Source of the DNA: Microcaldota archaeon
GTDB taxonomy: Archaea; Micrarchaeota; Micrarchaeia; Micrarchaeales; Micrarchaeaceae
Direction of reading: 5' to 3'
DNA: 64,000 nt
NCBI GenBank assembly: GCA_021799475.1
Contig: JAJZAJ010000002.1
Span: forward strand, 146,855 to 210,854
Part shown: positions 41,291-50,014 of the stretch, piece by piece
How positions within the stretch are numbered: position 1 is the first letter of the stretch
How the letters are laid out: every line of letters begins with the position of its first letter
Position numbers and translations under genes: made by a program
Notes under the pieces: generated by a model
Database searches by the model: none
Seen by the model: only the letters and a program-made list of their open reading frames with translations
What the model was told of the DNA's origin: nothing

Positions 41291-42364
41291 TCATATGCTG
41301 AAGAAAAACGTGAAATCTATTTTCTCCCCTATCGCCTTGGAGAAGTCCAGTATGAATGTCTCAACCAATGTAAAGTTCAGGAAAGGTATGAAAGTAAGCC
41401 CTGCGCCCAGCATCGCAAGCTGCCCCACCCATGCGCCGCCCGTGAATCCCTGGTAGGTTATCAGGCCGGCGAAGGAGCTTATCAATGATGCTGTCAGCGA
41501 GACGGTGCACCCGCCGAGCCCGGATGCCGTGCACCCAAGCTGCACCAGCTGCGTGTCTATATACCCGTAAGTCAGGCTGACCGCAAGAGGAAATACAAAC
41601 CCGAGACCGAGACCTATCGCTATCATTGTTCCGCCAAAGCTCCTTGAGAATCCAAACGACCTGGCGATCAGCCCTAGGGTAAGGAAGAATGCGATCCACA
41701 TCAGAGATCCCGCAAGGATAACGAGCTGTACCTGGTTTAGCAAAACCGTCACTATTATCGCGGAAAACGTAAAGCCCAGCATGGTTTCGGCGCCTACGGG
41801 GAATATGCTTGGCAGCGCCAGCCCTCCGCCCGCATCAAGATTGGTTGCTGCTGCCCTGGTAGGGGAGAAATTGACGTTTATCCCGGAAGTCATCCCGAGG
41901 AATGTTGCGACATTGAAAACTGAATAGAATGCTCCGAGAGCGTTTGCATTGAATATTGCAAGGTCGCAGGTAGCCAGCTGATATAAGTCTGAGGCAGTGC
42001 CGCAGCCGTAGCCTCCAGGCGGCAAACCTACCGAGCCGAAAGGCCCTGATGGGGATATGAAGAACAATGTTGCAAAAACAAGGAACAGTATTAGCATGAA
42101 ACCGGACAGCATCGCTTCGTATATCTGCACCCTTGCCCAATTGCGCGCCGCTGTGCTGTTTATCGTTCCGCTAAGACCGTAGACTATGGCAGCCACAATA
42201 AACACACCGAGTATACCGAGCACTGCAAGATAAAAGAGGCCGCCGGCAGGGAGGAGCGGAAGCCCTGATACAGGAGCGGAGAGGATTGCGGCGCTTAGCA
42301 TGCTCATTATGCCTTGGCTGTGTGCACCGAAAATGCCGAGCATCGCAATTGTCATATCTGACAT
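41291..42364 (-). CDS. VirB6/TrbL-like membrane protein, paralogue 5 of 6
   Basis: 357 residues. Signatures AARNWARVQIYEAMLSGFML and LGLIARSFGFSRSFGGTMIA...LGFVFPLA. A Gly/Pro-rich external loop (FGSVGLPPGGYGCGTASDL) is inserted between helices 2 and 3, and a second extracellular segment has two Cys (LGCTASGLGGCTVSL). ATG 42364 lies behind GTGAT. The stop is 24 bases before the next start. Confidence 0.7.
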   Translation of the reverse strand: MSDMTIAMLGIFGAHSQGIMSMLSAAILSAPVSGLPLLPAGGLFYLAVLGILGVFIVAAIVYGLSGTINSTAARNWARVQIYEAMLSGFMLILFLVFATLFFISPSGPFGSVGLPPGGYGCGTASDLYQLATCDLAIFNANALGAFYSVFNVATFLGMTSGINVNFSPTRAAATNLDAGGGLALPSIFPVGAETMLGFTFSAIIVTVLLNQVQLVILAGSLMWIAFFLTLGLIARSFGFSRSFGGTMIAIGLGLGFVFPLAVSLTYGYIDTQLVQLGCTASGLGGCTVSLTASLISSFAGLITYQGFTGGAWVGQLAMLGAGLTFIPFLNFTLVETFILDFSKAIGEKIDFTFFFSI

Positions 42365-42369
42365 GTTTA

Positions 42370-43494
42370 TCACACTAGTTTTTTAAGGACGTTCTTTGAT
42401 GAGAGGCTTGGGCTTCCCAGGAAATCTCCCATCGTCTCTGTAAAGTCATAGGATATCATGAAGGAGAGGACGGCTGCCATTATAAGATAGAAGGACTGCC
42501 CTATAACAATTGTTATGAAGTCATAAGTCTGGTTCATTATCTGTATCGCCCCCTGGGAGAAGAAGCTTGTCAGGCTATTTACATCACCGGCTCCGATGTC
42601 AAATCCGCTCGATACAGAGCTTATAGGTATGCCTGGGTTCGGCTGCACCGCGGATACGGATATTAGCATATAGACAAGCAGAGGGAACATTATATAGAAG
42701 CCGATGAACAGGCCGAGGAATGCTCCTCCTGCCGCACGCGTCCACGGGAAAGACCTTAGTATTATGCCGACAAACAGGAATATCGGGAAGAGAACATAGA
42801 AGATCCCTATTATCGCCGCTAGCACAAACAGCACGCTGAACACGGCTCCTGTAATCGTGACCATTGTTCCAATAAGCGAATATGATATAAGGGAAAGTCC
42901 GCTAAGGGGCACTACATTGCTCAACCCCCAGTACGTAGTCATGAAATGGAAGTTCAGGCTCGACATGAAAGCTATAGTCTGCTGTGATATCATTAGCCCC
43001 CAGAGCTGTGACAGTATATTCGTGCCTGCGGTGGAAAGATTATTGCAATCGGAATAGAATATGCCGCTGTTCAGTCCGCCGTTTATGTTGCCTAACGAAA
43101 ACAGGTTGTTGGATGCGATGCCGTTGATGAGATAGAAGGAGCCGAGGAAAACAAGCACTACTATTACCGTAACGGCTATCTCCCCGATTTCGGTCTTTGA
43201 GAAGCGGAGCAGCTTGTCTATTCTGAAGGCATATCCGAAGAGATAAAGGATAGACACTACGCCTATCATTATCAGTATTATCACTATGCTTGCCAGCAGT
43301 ATTCCCTGGAATCCGGCACTGCCGCTGCCGAGTATCGGCGGCAGGTTCGGGCTCGTTATCAGGCTATCGCAGAAGCTGTTGGCTGCAGAAGCGTTAAGCG
43401 CGAAGGCGAGGATGACAAGGGAGAGCAGCGCGGTTTTCGCTGCCTGCGGCAGAATGTGCGAAGCGCCATCCTTCCTTAAGTTCTTTTCATTCAT
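42370..43494 (-). CDS. VirB6/TrbL-like membrane protein, paralogue 4 of 6
   Basis: 374 residues from ATG 43494 (GTGAT three bases upstream); the open frame to 43563 overlaps the previous gene and is probably not used. Signal-like helix (TALLSLVILAFALNASAANS), signatures LLRFSKTEIGEIAVTVIVV and FLFVGIILRSFPWTRAAGGA...GFYIMFPL. Its external loop has Asn/Ser-rich stretches (ASNNLFSLGNINGGLNSG). Six bases separate its stop from the next ATG. Confidence 0.7.
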   Translation of the reverse strand: MNEKNLRKDGASHILPQAAKTALLSLVILAFALNASAANSFCDSLITSPNLPPILGSGSAGFQGILLASIVIILIMIGVVSILYLFGYAFRIDKLLRFSKTEIGEIAVTVIVVLVFLGSFYLINGIASNNLFSLGNINGGLNSGIFYSDCNNLSTAGTNILSQLWGLMISQQTIAFMSSLNFHFMTTYWGLSNVVPLSGLSLISYSLIGTMVTITGAVFSVLFVLAAIIGIFYVLFPIFLFVGIILRSFPWTRAAGGAFLGLFIGFYIMFPLLVYMLISVSAVQPNPGIPISSVSSGFDIGAGDVNSLTSFFSQGAIQIMNQTYDFITIVIGQSFYLIMAAVLSFMISYDFTETMGDFLGSPSLSSKNVLKKLV

Positions 43495-43519
43495 CGTATC
43501 ACATATTCGCATATCATGT

Positions 43520-44881
43520 TTAGAACAGTTTCGAGAGCCCGGCAAGGTCGGTATCACCGCCAAGCATTCCGGAGAGCGCCCTTATCGCGGTAAATGCTAT
43601 TATCAGGTTCAGTATAGGCAGGAAGAACCCTGTAACTCCTATCGCGCCATAGGCATTGAACAGGCCGAGGACTGTGCCGAGGGCCTGTGGTGGAGTGCAG
43701 GTGAAAGGTATGAATGAGTTTGGAGTGTATATGAACAGAGAGTTTAGCGGCCCGCCAGGCTCAACCACGCCTCCGGAGAATATAGTGTATATCTGTGATA
43801 CGATCGGTCCGCCGGTCGCAAGATACCCTATGTCAAGGCTTTCTTCGCCCAGCAGCCCTGCCCCGGGCCAGCAGCCCTGCGACATTGCTATCGACTGAGC
43901 GCTTGGCTGGTTGAACAGGTCTGCGCCGGAATTCTGTACAGACACATATTCCATAGCAAACAGAGTTGGATATACCAATACCGCTACCACGGCTATGGCG
44001 ATCAGCAGGCCTCCGAGCCTCCTTGTGAATGGAGTGCCTCTTAGCGCTATCCCTAAAAAGAGAAGCACAGGCCATATGTACAGCAGTATCGATGAAGTCA
44101 TCATCTCTGCTATGAATATCCCGAGAGCTGTCGACATCAGGGTCGCAAGAGTACCCAGCGAGCCCGATAGCATATCATATCCATCATATGGGTAGCTTGA
44201 GAGCTGTATGTAAAAGGTATAATTTATGTTTGTGACTCTCGGCGTGCACGGCGATTTTCCTACTGAAGTTAACCCTCCAGGCGCTATTATTTTGAAAGGC
44301 GAAGCTAGAGGATTGGATTTCGACTGGTACATCTGCCCGCAGTAGCCTATCGTGGGCTGGAGTTTTGTCAGGAACCGCATGTACGAATCTACCAGATAGA
44401 CGGAATTCAGGTTCAATGCGGTAGCGTATGCAGTATATCCCGTTATAACTGTGCTTGCGGCTAATGGATAATCGACTTGCGAGGTGACGCCGCTCTGCTG
44501 CGGGTTGCTGACCAGCTGGCAGGTGTTGAAAGGAGTGGAGAGCAGGGCACCTATCGCAAGAAGGCTGCTTTGCCCCTGCAGGGCGGAGCACGCGGCGGAT
44601 ATTGACTGTGTGCTGAATGGCCCCGTTCCGGTAAACGACTGCGTGAACACGGTAGCCGCTATGTATATGACACCGACGACCAGCAGCACCAGTATAGCTG
44701 TGCCTACGAACTGGTACAGCTCCCCTATGGCAGACTGCTTGACTGATGAATTGCTTATTATGACTCCTATCAGGTACCACAATACCACTATGACGAAATC
44801 AAGGAGCAGAGCAGCCAGGATCAACGGCATCAGCTGTGACTGCGCAGAGCCGAAAGTAGTCTGTAGCATCAGATTTGTCAT
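43520..44881 (-). CDS. VirB6/TrbL-like membrane protein, paralogue 3 of 6
   Basis: 453 residues from ATG 44881. Signatures SVKQSAIGELYQFVGTAILV and VLLFLGIALRGTPFTRRLGG...VAVLVYPT. Two long extracellular loops, the first about 150 residues with Cys (AACSALQGQ, TPFNTCQLV, TIGYCGQMY, GKSPCTPRV), the second about 90 (QGCWPGAGLLGE). Such loops could contact other surface parts or the host. Preceded by the 217-base purine-rich leader. Confidence 0.7.
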   Translation of the reverse strand: MTNLMLQTTFGSAQSQLMPLILAALLLDFVIVVLWYLIGVIISNSSVKQSAIGELYQFVGTAILVLLVVGVIYIAATVFTQSFTGTGPFSTQSISAACSALQGQSSLLAIGALLSTPFNTCQLVSNPQQSGVTSQVDYPLAASTVITGYTAYATALNLNSVYLVDSYMRFLTKLQPTIGYCGQMYQSKSNPLASPFKIIAPGGLTSVGKSPCTPRVTNINYTFYIQLSSYPYDGYDMLSGSLGTLATLMSTALGIFIAEMMTSSILLYIWPVLLFLGIALRGTPFTRRLGGLLIAIAVVAVLVYPTLFAMEYVSVQNSGADLFNQPSAQSIAMSQGCWPGAGLLGEESLDIGYLATGGPIVSQIYTIFSGGVVEPGGPLNSLFIYTPNSFIPFTCTPPQALGTVLGLFNAYGAIGVTGFFLPILNLIIAFTAIRALSGMLGGDTDLAGLSKLF

Positions 44882-44893
44882 CAATTGTGTCAC

Positions 44894-45110
44894 ATTCGCA
44901 CCATAGCAATATTTTATCCCATATTCCTGTCCATTACCTTCCTAATCGTTCGTGTCATCCGTCATAAATTTTCTATCTTTGTTATCTTTCTAACTTTGTT
45001 TCTGTCTTTGTCCCTTTCGTTATTTTTATTGTTCCTGTCATTATTTCTTTCCTGTTGCCTTTTTCTGTTATCTGTTTTTATCATTTTTTCCCCATTTCTT
45101 GTTATTCTTT
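44894..45110 (-). other. Purine-rich mRNA spacer between VirB6-like genes
   Basis: Pyrimidine-rich on the plus strand, so A/G-rich in the operon transcript. A 40-codon minus-strand ORF (ATG 45084 to TGA 44962) would encode a protein almost wholly of Lys, Arg, Asn, Asp, Glu and Gln (MIKTDNRKRQQERNNDRNNK...); low complexity makes it doubtful as a gene. A second spacer of this type precedes the ATPase gene. Being U-poor, neither would end the operon transcript, but both would stop antisense transcription. Confidence 0.4.
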
Positions 45111-46295
45111 TCATAAGCCGCTCCAGAAGCTTCCCGCTCCTTCGATGCCGCTGCTCAGCACCTTTGCGAGGTTCATCGCGAATGAAAGAGTTATCGCGAA
45201 ATCCAGGGTCGACATCATGAACGCTACGAACATGAACACTGCTGTCTGGCCAATCGCGCCATCCATGTCATCCACTGCTGATTGAGGATACAATGTCTTC
45301 AGCAGATCCGAGCTCACGCCCCCGCTGAATACCTGGCCGGGATCCGGAGTGCTGATTCCGAAGAATGTCTGCGAAAGCCCGGGCACTTCCATCTGACCGG
45401 CAGATACTATTGGGCCTATATGGCATGCCGATACGGTGCCTGCGGTGCCGGATACGCACAAGAGCGAGTCCGCATACACTGCAGACGGGTTGCATGTGCC
45501 GGGAACTGCTCCGGTAGTGCATTGCGTGAATGTCCAGTTTATCGCATAAGAATCGAATGCTATTGTAAGAGGGAATACTATGTATCCGGCTATCGCGAGC
45601 GCGAGGACGCCGTTTGCCGCATTCCTGAGGTTTGCCCCGCCGAAAGGCAGCACGCGCATTATGAGCGCGACGGGCAGGATTATAGTGAATGCGCTTGCCT
45701 GCACAAGCACCAGCAGAAGATACTGTATGTATATCAGCGCTGCGGCTACCATCACTATAGGAGCCATGACGTCTATGTATATTCCGCTCAGTATTCCGTA
45801 TGCTATGGAAAGGTCGTAGCCCAACGGGAATGAAACTGATAGTGTTGAGCCTACCTGTGCCGCGGTAGGAAGCCATGCACCTATGAAGTCAGCAAACCTG
45901 CTCCAGATTCCGGCAACTACGGCAGTGGCGAAATGCTGCGCATACAGGTTCGTCAGCAGGCCTATCCCTCCGTTGCCCACAAGGCTTACTAAGTAGCCTT
46001 CAGCAAAAGTTATAGGATCCTGACCTGGGGAACTGAGCCCTGACGTTATCTGGCACGCTATTCCTGAAGCCGCCACCAGTATTATGATTATAACTATAGA
46101 GACTACTGTTATTATCATTTCACTCTTAAGCATCCCGGTCAGCTTTGATGACGTGGTACGGGGCAGGAACTGGTTTAGTATGTAGACGAGCGCTATCGCG
46201 GCTAAGCTTATCAGTATTACAACCAGGCTCGCCGGAAGCCAGTTGTTCACGTATGTTGAAGGACCGTAAAGCGCGCAAGCATTCAATATCGACAT
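45111..46295 (-). CDS. VirB6/TrbL-like membrane protein, paralogue 2 of 6
   Basis: 394 residues from ATG 46295 (GTG 46304 possible). Signatures SKLTGMLKSEMIITVVSIVI and VALIMRVLPFGGANLRNAANG...GYIVFPLT; here the TR of the second signature is replaced, the most diverged of the set. The second extracellular loop is Cys-rich (FTQCTTGAVPGTCNPSAVY; LLCVSGTAGTVSACHIGP). It starts 13 bases after paralogue 1. Confidence 0.7.
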   Translation of the reverse strand: MSILNACALYGPSTYVNNWLPASLVVILISLAAIALVYILNQFLPRTTSSKLTGMLKSEMIITVVSIVIIIILVAASGIACQITSGLSSPGQDPITFAEGYLVSLVGNGGIGLLTNLYAQHFATAVVAGIWSRFADFIGAWLPTAAQVGSTLSVSFPLGYDLSIAYGILSGIYIDVMAPIVMVAAALIYIQYLLLVLVQASAFTIILPVALIMRVLPFGGANLRNAANGVLALAIAGYIVFPLTIAFDSYAINWTFTQCTTGAVPGTCNPSAVYADSLLCVSGTAGTVSACHIGPIVSAGQMEVPGLSQTFFGISTPDPGQVFSGGVSSDLLKTLYPQSAVDDMDGAIGQTAVFMFVAFMMSTLDFAITLSFAMNLAKVLSSGIEGAGSFWSGL

Positions 46296-46307
46296 GTTCA
46301 ACACGGT

Positions 46308-47714
46308 TTATGCAATTTTCATCTTTCCTATTCCCAACTTTATCGTGCCGCCGAGCATCTTCGCGGCCCCGTTGGTAAGGGCGTATACTATTATCAGGTC
46401 AAACACCAGCAGCAGGAACTGCAATATTACAGGTATCGAATATGTCAATATAGAATTGATTGACGGCAATATTCCTGAAAAGCTGCCGAATACCCCTGTT
46501 TCATACCCATTGGCCAATGGCCCTGTCGGTCCGCCGAATGCCGCATCTATCTGCGTTATGAATAGTGGGTCAGTGGCGAGCTGATTTATATAATCGCATA
46601 GGCCGCCTATTCCAGGAAGAGACCAGATGGCGCTGCAGTCCGTTGCTGAAGGTGGACTGAAAGGATAGAACTGCTGTGTCGATATGTTAGGGGCGAATAA
46701 GTTGCTTATAGGTATGTTGAGCGCTATAAGTGTTGCAGGATAGAATATCGAGAATGCCAGGCCTAGCGCTAAGAGGGTGCCGCCGACTCCGCGCAGGAAT
46801 GGTATCGCCCTCAGGATTATGCCGAGAGGAAGGAAGACGCCCAAACCGGCATATGCCAATGCGGGCAAGATGGCCAGCTCAGCCCCAAGTATAAGGAAAG
46901 TCGGAACGATCAGCATATTCAGAGTGTTAGCCGAGAATCCTTTGCCCGATGCCGTGCCGACAGACAAAAGATCGCTCTGGTACAGGCTTGCGTTGGAGCC
47001 GAAATCCACCGCACCTATGTAGGCGCAGCCTGGAGGTATCACAGGACCCGCATACGCCTGGCCTCCGATAGTGGCTAACGCAGGCAGATTGAACGGACAT
47101 GACTTAGTATTAGGGACACCGGCTGGCACGAAATATACAGCGATAGATGGAGTCGGGGGTTCGGTCTCTGTGTCTAAATAGCTGGTGGAAAACACCTTGT
47201 AATAATAATACGTGCTTATCCTGATGCTCGAAAGATAGTTTATCCCCAATGATATGCCTAGCATGTTATCGAACGCATTGCTCGCTATGCCGAACTGGTT
47301 CGCCAGATAATTCTCCGATGAGCTGTACATGGTGCCGAGATTCAGGTTGGTGTTGCTCTGCCCGTTTATTGATGTGGCTATAGCTCCGAGTATTATTATC
47401 AAAGAGAATATCACGGCCACAAGAAGGAGCGTTTTTGTTATCTCCCATACCTCTACCTTATACCATCCTTTAAGGCTCGATATGCCGAACACCTCTCCTA
47501 TAAGATAAGCTATAGCGATTATGGCGAATGACAGGAGCAGCGCAATCACGACATATGGCACTACCGTACCAGTTATGCACGAGTTTATCGCTGAATCCGT
47601 TATTGAGGTTGATGAACCGGTGGAAACGCAGTAGAAGCTTTGCGCTGAGACGTTCCCCAAAAGCAGGAAAATCGCCATGGCTCCTAGTATAACATATCGA
47701 ATATTGCCGAGCAT
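46308..47714 (-). CDS. VirB6/TrbL-like membrane protein, paralogue 1 of 6
   Basis: 468 residues with a signal peptide (VILGAMAIFLLLGNVSAQS) and about seven helices. Signatures SLKGWYKVEVWEITKTLLLV and VFLPLGIILRAIPFLRGVGG...FSIFYPAT. A loop of about 110 residues after the second helix holds Tyr-rich and Cys-bearing stretches (ISTYYYYKVFSTSYLD; VPNTKSCPFN; PPGCAYIG). First gene behind the internal promoter at 47741-47753; the message is nearly leaderless. Confidence 0.72.
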   Translation of the reverse strand: MLGNIRYVILGAMAIFLLLGNVSAQSFYCVSTGSSTSITDSAINSCITGTVVPYVVIALLLSFAIIAIAYLIGEVFGISSLKGWYKVEVWEITKTLLLVAVIFSLIIILGAIATSINGQSNTNLNLGTMYSSSENYLANQFGIASNAFDNMLGISLGINYLSSIRISTYYYYKVFSTSYLDTETEPPTPSIAVYFVPAGVPNTKSCPFNLPALATIGGQAYAGPVIPPGCAYIGAVDFGSNASLYQSDLLSVGTASGKGFSANTLNMLIVPTFLILGAELAILPALAYAGLGVFLPLGIILRAIPFLRGVGGTLLALGLAFSIFYPATLIALNIPISNLFAPNISTQQFYPFSPPSATDCSAIWSLPGIGGLCDYINQLATDPLFITQIDAAFGGPTGPLANGYETGVFGSFSGILPSINSILTYSIPVILQFLLLVFDLIIVYALTNGAAKMLGGTIKLGIGKMKIA

Positions 47715-47740
47715 GATGACTCGATAAGTGATGGTTTAAT

Positions 47741-47753
47741 CACATATTTATAC
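47741..47753 (-). promoter_or_regulatory. Internal promoter driving the VirB6-like array
   Basis: Minus-strand GTATAAATATGTG, 27-39 bases before ATG 47714, followed by no ribosome site. It would start a nearly leaderless transcript covering six VirB6-like genes and probably the downstream platform and ATPase genes. Confidence 0.6.
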
Positions 47754-47794
47754 GTTCTTTTGGGCTCTTTTCTGTTTGCAAACAGCAGGAAAGC

Positions 47795-48526
47795 CTATCC
47801 TTTTAGCAGCTTGAACCTGCGCATATACATCTCCGCCTGAAGCACAACCAGGAAAGGCATTATGAAAAGGGCATTGAATACCAGCATAACATACCTCGAT
47901 ATGTCTGCGCTTGTCAGGCTGACGAACACGTAGTCAAAAGCGCTCAGTACCACAATCGCGATCGCAAGCCACAGAAGGAAATAATCCAGCCGGCTCATGA
48001 AGAAGCTTATGCTTGCCTGTATCGACCTGATTACCCTCTTGTCATCTATCACTATAGACGCAGGGGCGTAGAAGAAAAGGGGGGTGAATGCGAGCGCGAT
48101 CAGGGATGCGACAGCAGACGGAATGCCTGAGATATATGAGAATATCTGCAGCACAAGCACTATCAGAGCGTACAGGAGCAGTACCAGGAACACTTTTGCA
48201 GTGTACTTCTCTATCCCGTCCATTACCTCTTTTGCGATTTTCGTGTATGTCCTGCTGTGCTTTACTATTATGCATATTGCGACTATCGCGAAGCTGAGGA
48301 ACAGTATCGAGAAAAGGGTTGAAAATACGATGATTGCGCCGTTTATGTAATCGATGTTCAGGAATACGCTTGATGTCCTCAGGAACAGAGCTCCCATATC
48401 ACCGTATGTGGGAAAGGAAGCAAACACCGGTATCAAAAGCGCTATTACGAATGATATAGAGAACAGCAGTATCATAGGCAGGTGCCTGCTGTAAGTCTCA
48501 TACGAATGCCCAAGAACCGAAGCCAT
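47795..48526 (-). CDS. Six-helix membrane protein, second cluster
   Basis: 243 residues with six hydrophobic helices, e.g. PMILLFSISFVIALLIPVFA and LVLLLYALIVLVLQIFSYIS, and a polar loop with YTKIAKEVMDGIEKYTAKVF. The layout (helix pairs, amphipathic segment SIQASISFFMSR) is that of DUF4013/YciC-like archaeal membrane proteins found in many contexts. It lacks both VirB6 signatures seen in its neighbours. GGGTGG precedes the ATG. It lies between the pilin and the VirB6 array; a role in the apparatus is likely by position only. Confidence 0.55.
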   Translation of the reverse strand: MASVLGHSYETYSRHLPMILLFSISFVIALLIPVFASFPTYGDMGALFLRTSSVFLNIDYINGAIIVFSTLFSILFLSFAIVAICIIVKHSRTYTKIAKEVMDGIEKYTAKVFLVLLLYALIVLVLQIFSYISGIPSAVASLIALAFTPLFFYAPASIVIDDKRVIRSIQASISFFMSRLDYFLLWLAIAIVVLSAFDYVFVSLTSADISRYVMLVFNALFIMPFLVVLQAEMYMRRFKLLKG

Positions 48527-48629
48527 GCAGCCACCCAGCTAATACACTATACTTTACAGGGAAAAGAATAAAAAGAGATGTAAAAACGAAAAGGAACGAA
48601 AAGGAAGGGAAAAAGAAAAGAAAATTGGA

Positions 48630-48651
48630 GAAAGCACCTGTGCGTGCTTTC
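48630..48651 (-). terminator. Hairpin terminator behind the cluster 2 pilin gene
   Basis: GAAAGCAC and GTGCTTTC form a perfect eight-pair stem with a six-base loop, 19 bases after the pilin stop. In the minus-strand transcript it is followed by about 80 bases rich in U and C (48540-48629). It would make the pilin message separate and abundant, as expected for a major subunit. Confidence 0.6.
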
Positions 48652-48669
48652 TACCATACTGGATGCCGC

Positions 48670-49056
48670 TCAGCAGGTGAGTCCTGCTGGCAGCGCGGTT
48701 ATGCTCGTGTTCCCTGATATTATCTGTAGTATGTACGGTGACAACACGGCTATTATTACTCCGATTATGCCTCCCAATATCATACCCATGCCATAGCCTT
48801 GGAGTGAACCCTTGCTGCTTCCTGGAAGCAGGTGTGCTCCAGCATAGAGCGCGCCTCCAAGCAGCATCAAAGCCACGCCAAGTATGAATATCGCAGTCTG
48901 TACAGTCTGGAATACGCAGTATATTGAGTTTGTCGCATTATTAGCGTACTGAGCGCTTGCGAGAGTTATAAAGCTCATCGATGCCAAAACAATCAGCATT
49001 ATCCTATAGTACCTGTTTGCCTGCAGGGACATCATCCTGTACATTATATTGTTCAT
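48670..49056 (-). CDS. VirB2-like pilin, cluster 2
   Basis: 128 residues. Signal peptide (IMLIVLASMSFITLASAQ, cleavage after AQ), then two hydrophobic helices around the loop AGAHLLPGSSKGSLQGYG: VQTAIFILGVALMLLGGALY and MGMILGGIIGVIIAVLSPYI. Cys in IYCVF and the final LTC could form a disulfide. The helix-loop-helix core is nearly the same as the C-terminal domain of the 687-residue protein. It has its own TATA box (49100-49114) and a hairpin terminator, so it is a separate transcript, probably the major pilin. Confidence 0.75.
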   Translation of the reverse strand: MNNIMYRMMSLQANRYYRIMLIVLASMSFITLASAQYANNATNSIYCVFQTVQTAIFILGVALMLLGGALYAGAHLLPGSSKGSLQGYGMGMILGGIIGVIIAVLSPYILQIISGNTSITALPAGLTC

Positions 49057-49099
49057 TTTACCACTTGACTGGGTCTACGCCCGCTACATATCTGATGCT

Positions 49100-49114
49100 T
49101 TATATTTAAATACC
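49100..49114 (-). promoter_or_regulatory. TATA box of the cluster 2 pilin gene
   Basis: Minus-strand GTATTTAAATATAAA about 50 bases before the pilin ATG, giving a leader of some 25 bases with GTGG ahead of the start. The remaining gap up to 49321 shows no supportable gene. Confidence 0.55.
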
Positions 49115-49321
49115 TTGCTTTTTGCGGCACATGAAATATAAATGCCTTTTGGCATCGCATATAGACGTATTGCCATACGACGCAACGCCCGAAGGCATTG
49201 ACGCACCGGTGAAATCAAAAGATCATCGAAATACCCAATACGCAATACACAATACCGATATTACTGATTACTGGTATATGGTGATATTATGCGATGATAT
49301 TATGAATTATGATATGAGCAA

Positions 49322-49780
49322 TCACTTCTTTGATGAGAACTCAAACCCCATTGCGGCTGCGGCTATTGTAACAAGCACTATCTTTATCCACGAGGCAATG
49401 CCCGATTCTAATATCGTAGTAAGGGACACGGATTGGGAATACTGCGAAGGTGCAGCGCCGAGCTGGCCATAAGACTGTGCGAATGCGGCAGAAGACTGCG
49501 CCAGCACCAGTATGAATATTATTGATATGGCGCCGATTGCCAGAGATAGTATAAACCCATTAATGAGCGCTACTTTCATATAGTCGCCCATCACTTTGAA
49601 CGTCCTCCTGCCTACCCATATGCCGAAAATAACGGCAAAGAATATCGGGATGTCACCCAACAGCAGCTCGACCGAAGTATTTACCAGCTGGGTAAATCCC
49701 ATTATCAGCGCGACAGCCATGTACGCTAACCAAAGCGCGAGAGGCAGCATCAGTGCAGCCTTGAAACTTCTTTTGTTCAT
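49322..49780 (-). CDS. Four-helix membrane protein, second cluster
   Basis: 152 residues: helices at AALMLPLALWLAYMAVALIM, IPIFFAVIFGIWVG, ALINGFILSLAIGAISIIFI and WIKIVLVTIAAAAMGFEF. Segments GDYMKVALINGF and an external Gln/Ser-rich loop (AAFAQSYGQLGAAPSQYSQS). No family recognised. GGTG precedes the ATG and a TATA box lies at 49808-49820. Lies between the two pilin-domain genes. Confidence 0.6.
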   Translation of the reverse strand: MNKRSFKAALMLPLALWLAYMAVALIMGFTQLVNTSVELLLGDIPIFFAVIFGIWVGRRTFKVMGDYMKVALINGFILSLAIGAISIIFILVLAQSSAAFAQSYGQLGAAPSQYSQSVSLTTILESGIASWIKIVLVTIAAAAMGFEFSSKK

Positions 49781-49807
49781 AGCACCACAGGACTGAAGCT
49801 CAGCCTG

Positions 49808-49820
49808 TATTTAAATAACT
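49808..49820 (-). promoter_or_regulatory. TATA box of the four-helix protein gene
   Basis: Minus-strand TTATTTAAATACA, 28-40 bases before ATG 49780; the transcript would have only a few leader bases plus GGTG. Confidence 0.5.
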
Positions 49821-49929
49821 TGCGCTGCATGCGCGTTCTGTTTTGTTTCCTGTACAGCATTACACAGCTGCAATCTGCCCGGTTCCCTGTGACTATCAAC
49901 TTACTGAAAGATATAGGTTCCGAAAAGAA

Positions 49930-49970
49930 GTGACATCCTCCCACCCATAAACGGAGTGGGCTTCCCCTGC
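49930..49970 (-). mobile_element. Solo right-end hairpin of an IS200/IS605-type element
   Basis: On the plus strand TGACATCCTCCCACCCATAA is followed by ACGGAGTGGGCTTCCCC, with CCCAC/GTGGG forming a stem. Read on the minus strand it is GGGGAAGCCCACTCCG...GGGAGGATGTCA, the well-known end of TnpB-bearing IS200/IS605 elements, which is also the scaffold end of their guide RNA. No tnpA or tnpB lies nearby, so it is a remnant or a single-end derivative, in the 234-base gap between the two pilus genes. Confidence 0.65.
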
Positions 49971-50014
49971 GTTAAGAAATATTTTCAACAGTCGGACGCA
50001 GCATGCCTGATATC

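Noticed and set aside
44962-45084. 40-codon Lys/Asn/Arg-rich ORF in the purine-rich spacer
   Set aside because: The low-complexity composition follows from the purine-rich mRNA, with no ribosome site; kept only as a note under the spacer.
49122-49472. 116-codon plus-strand ORF between the pilin and four-helix genes
   Set aside because: Its second half is antisense to the four-helix membrane gene, it has no ribosome site, and its composition shows no domain.
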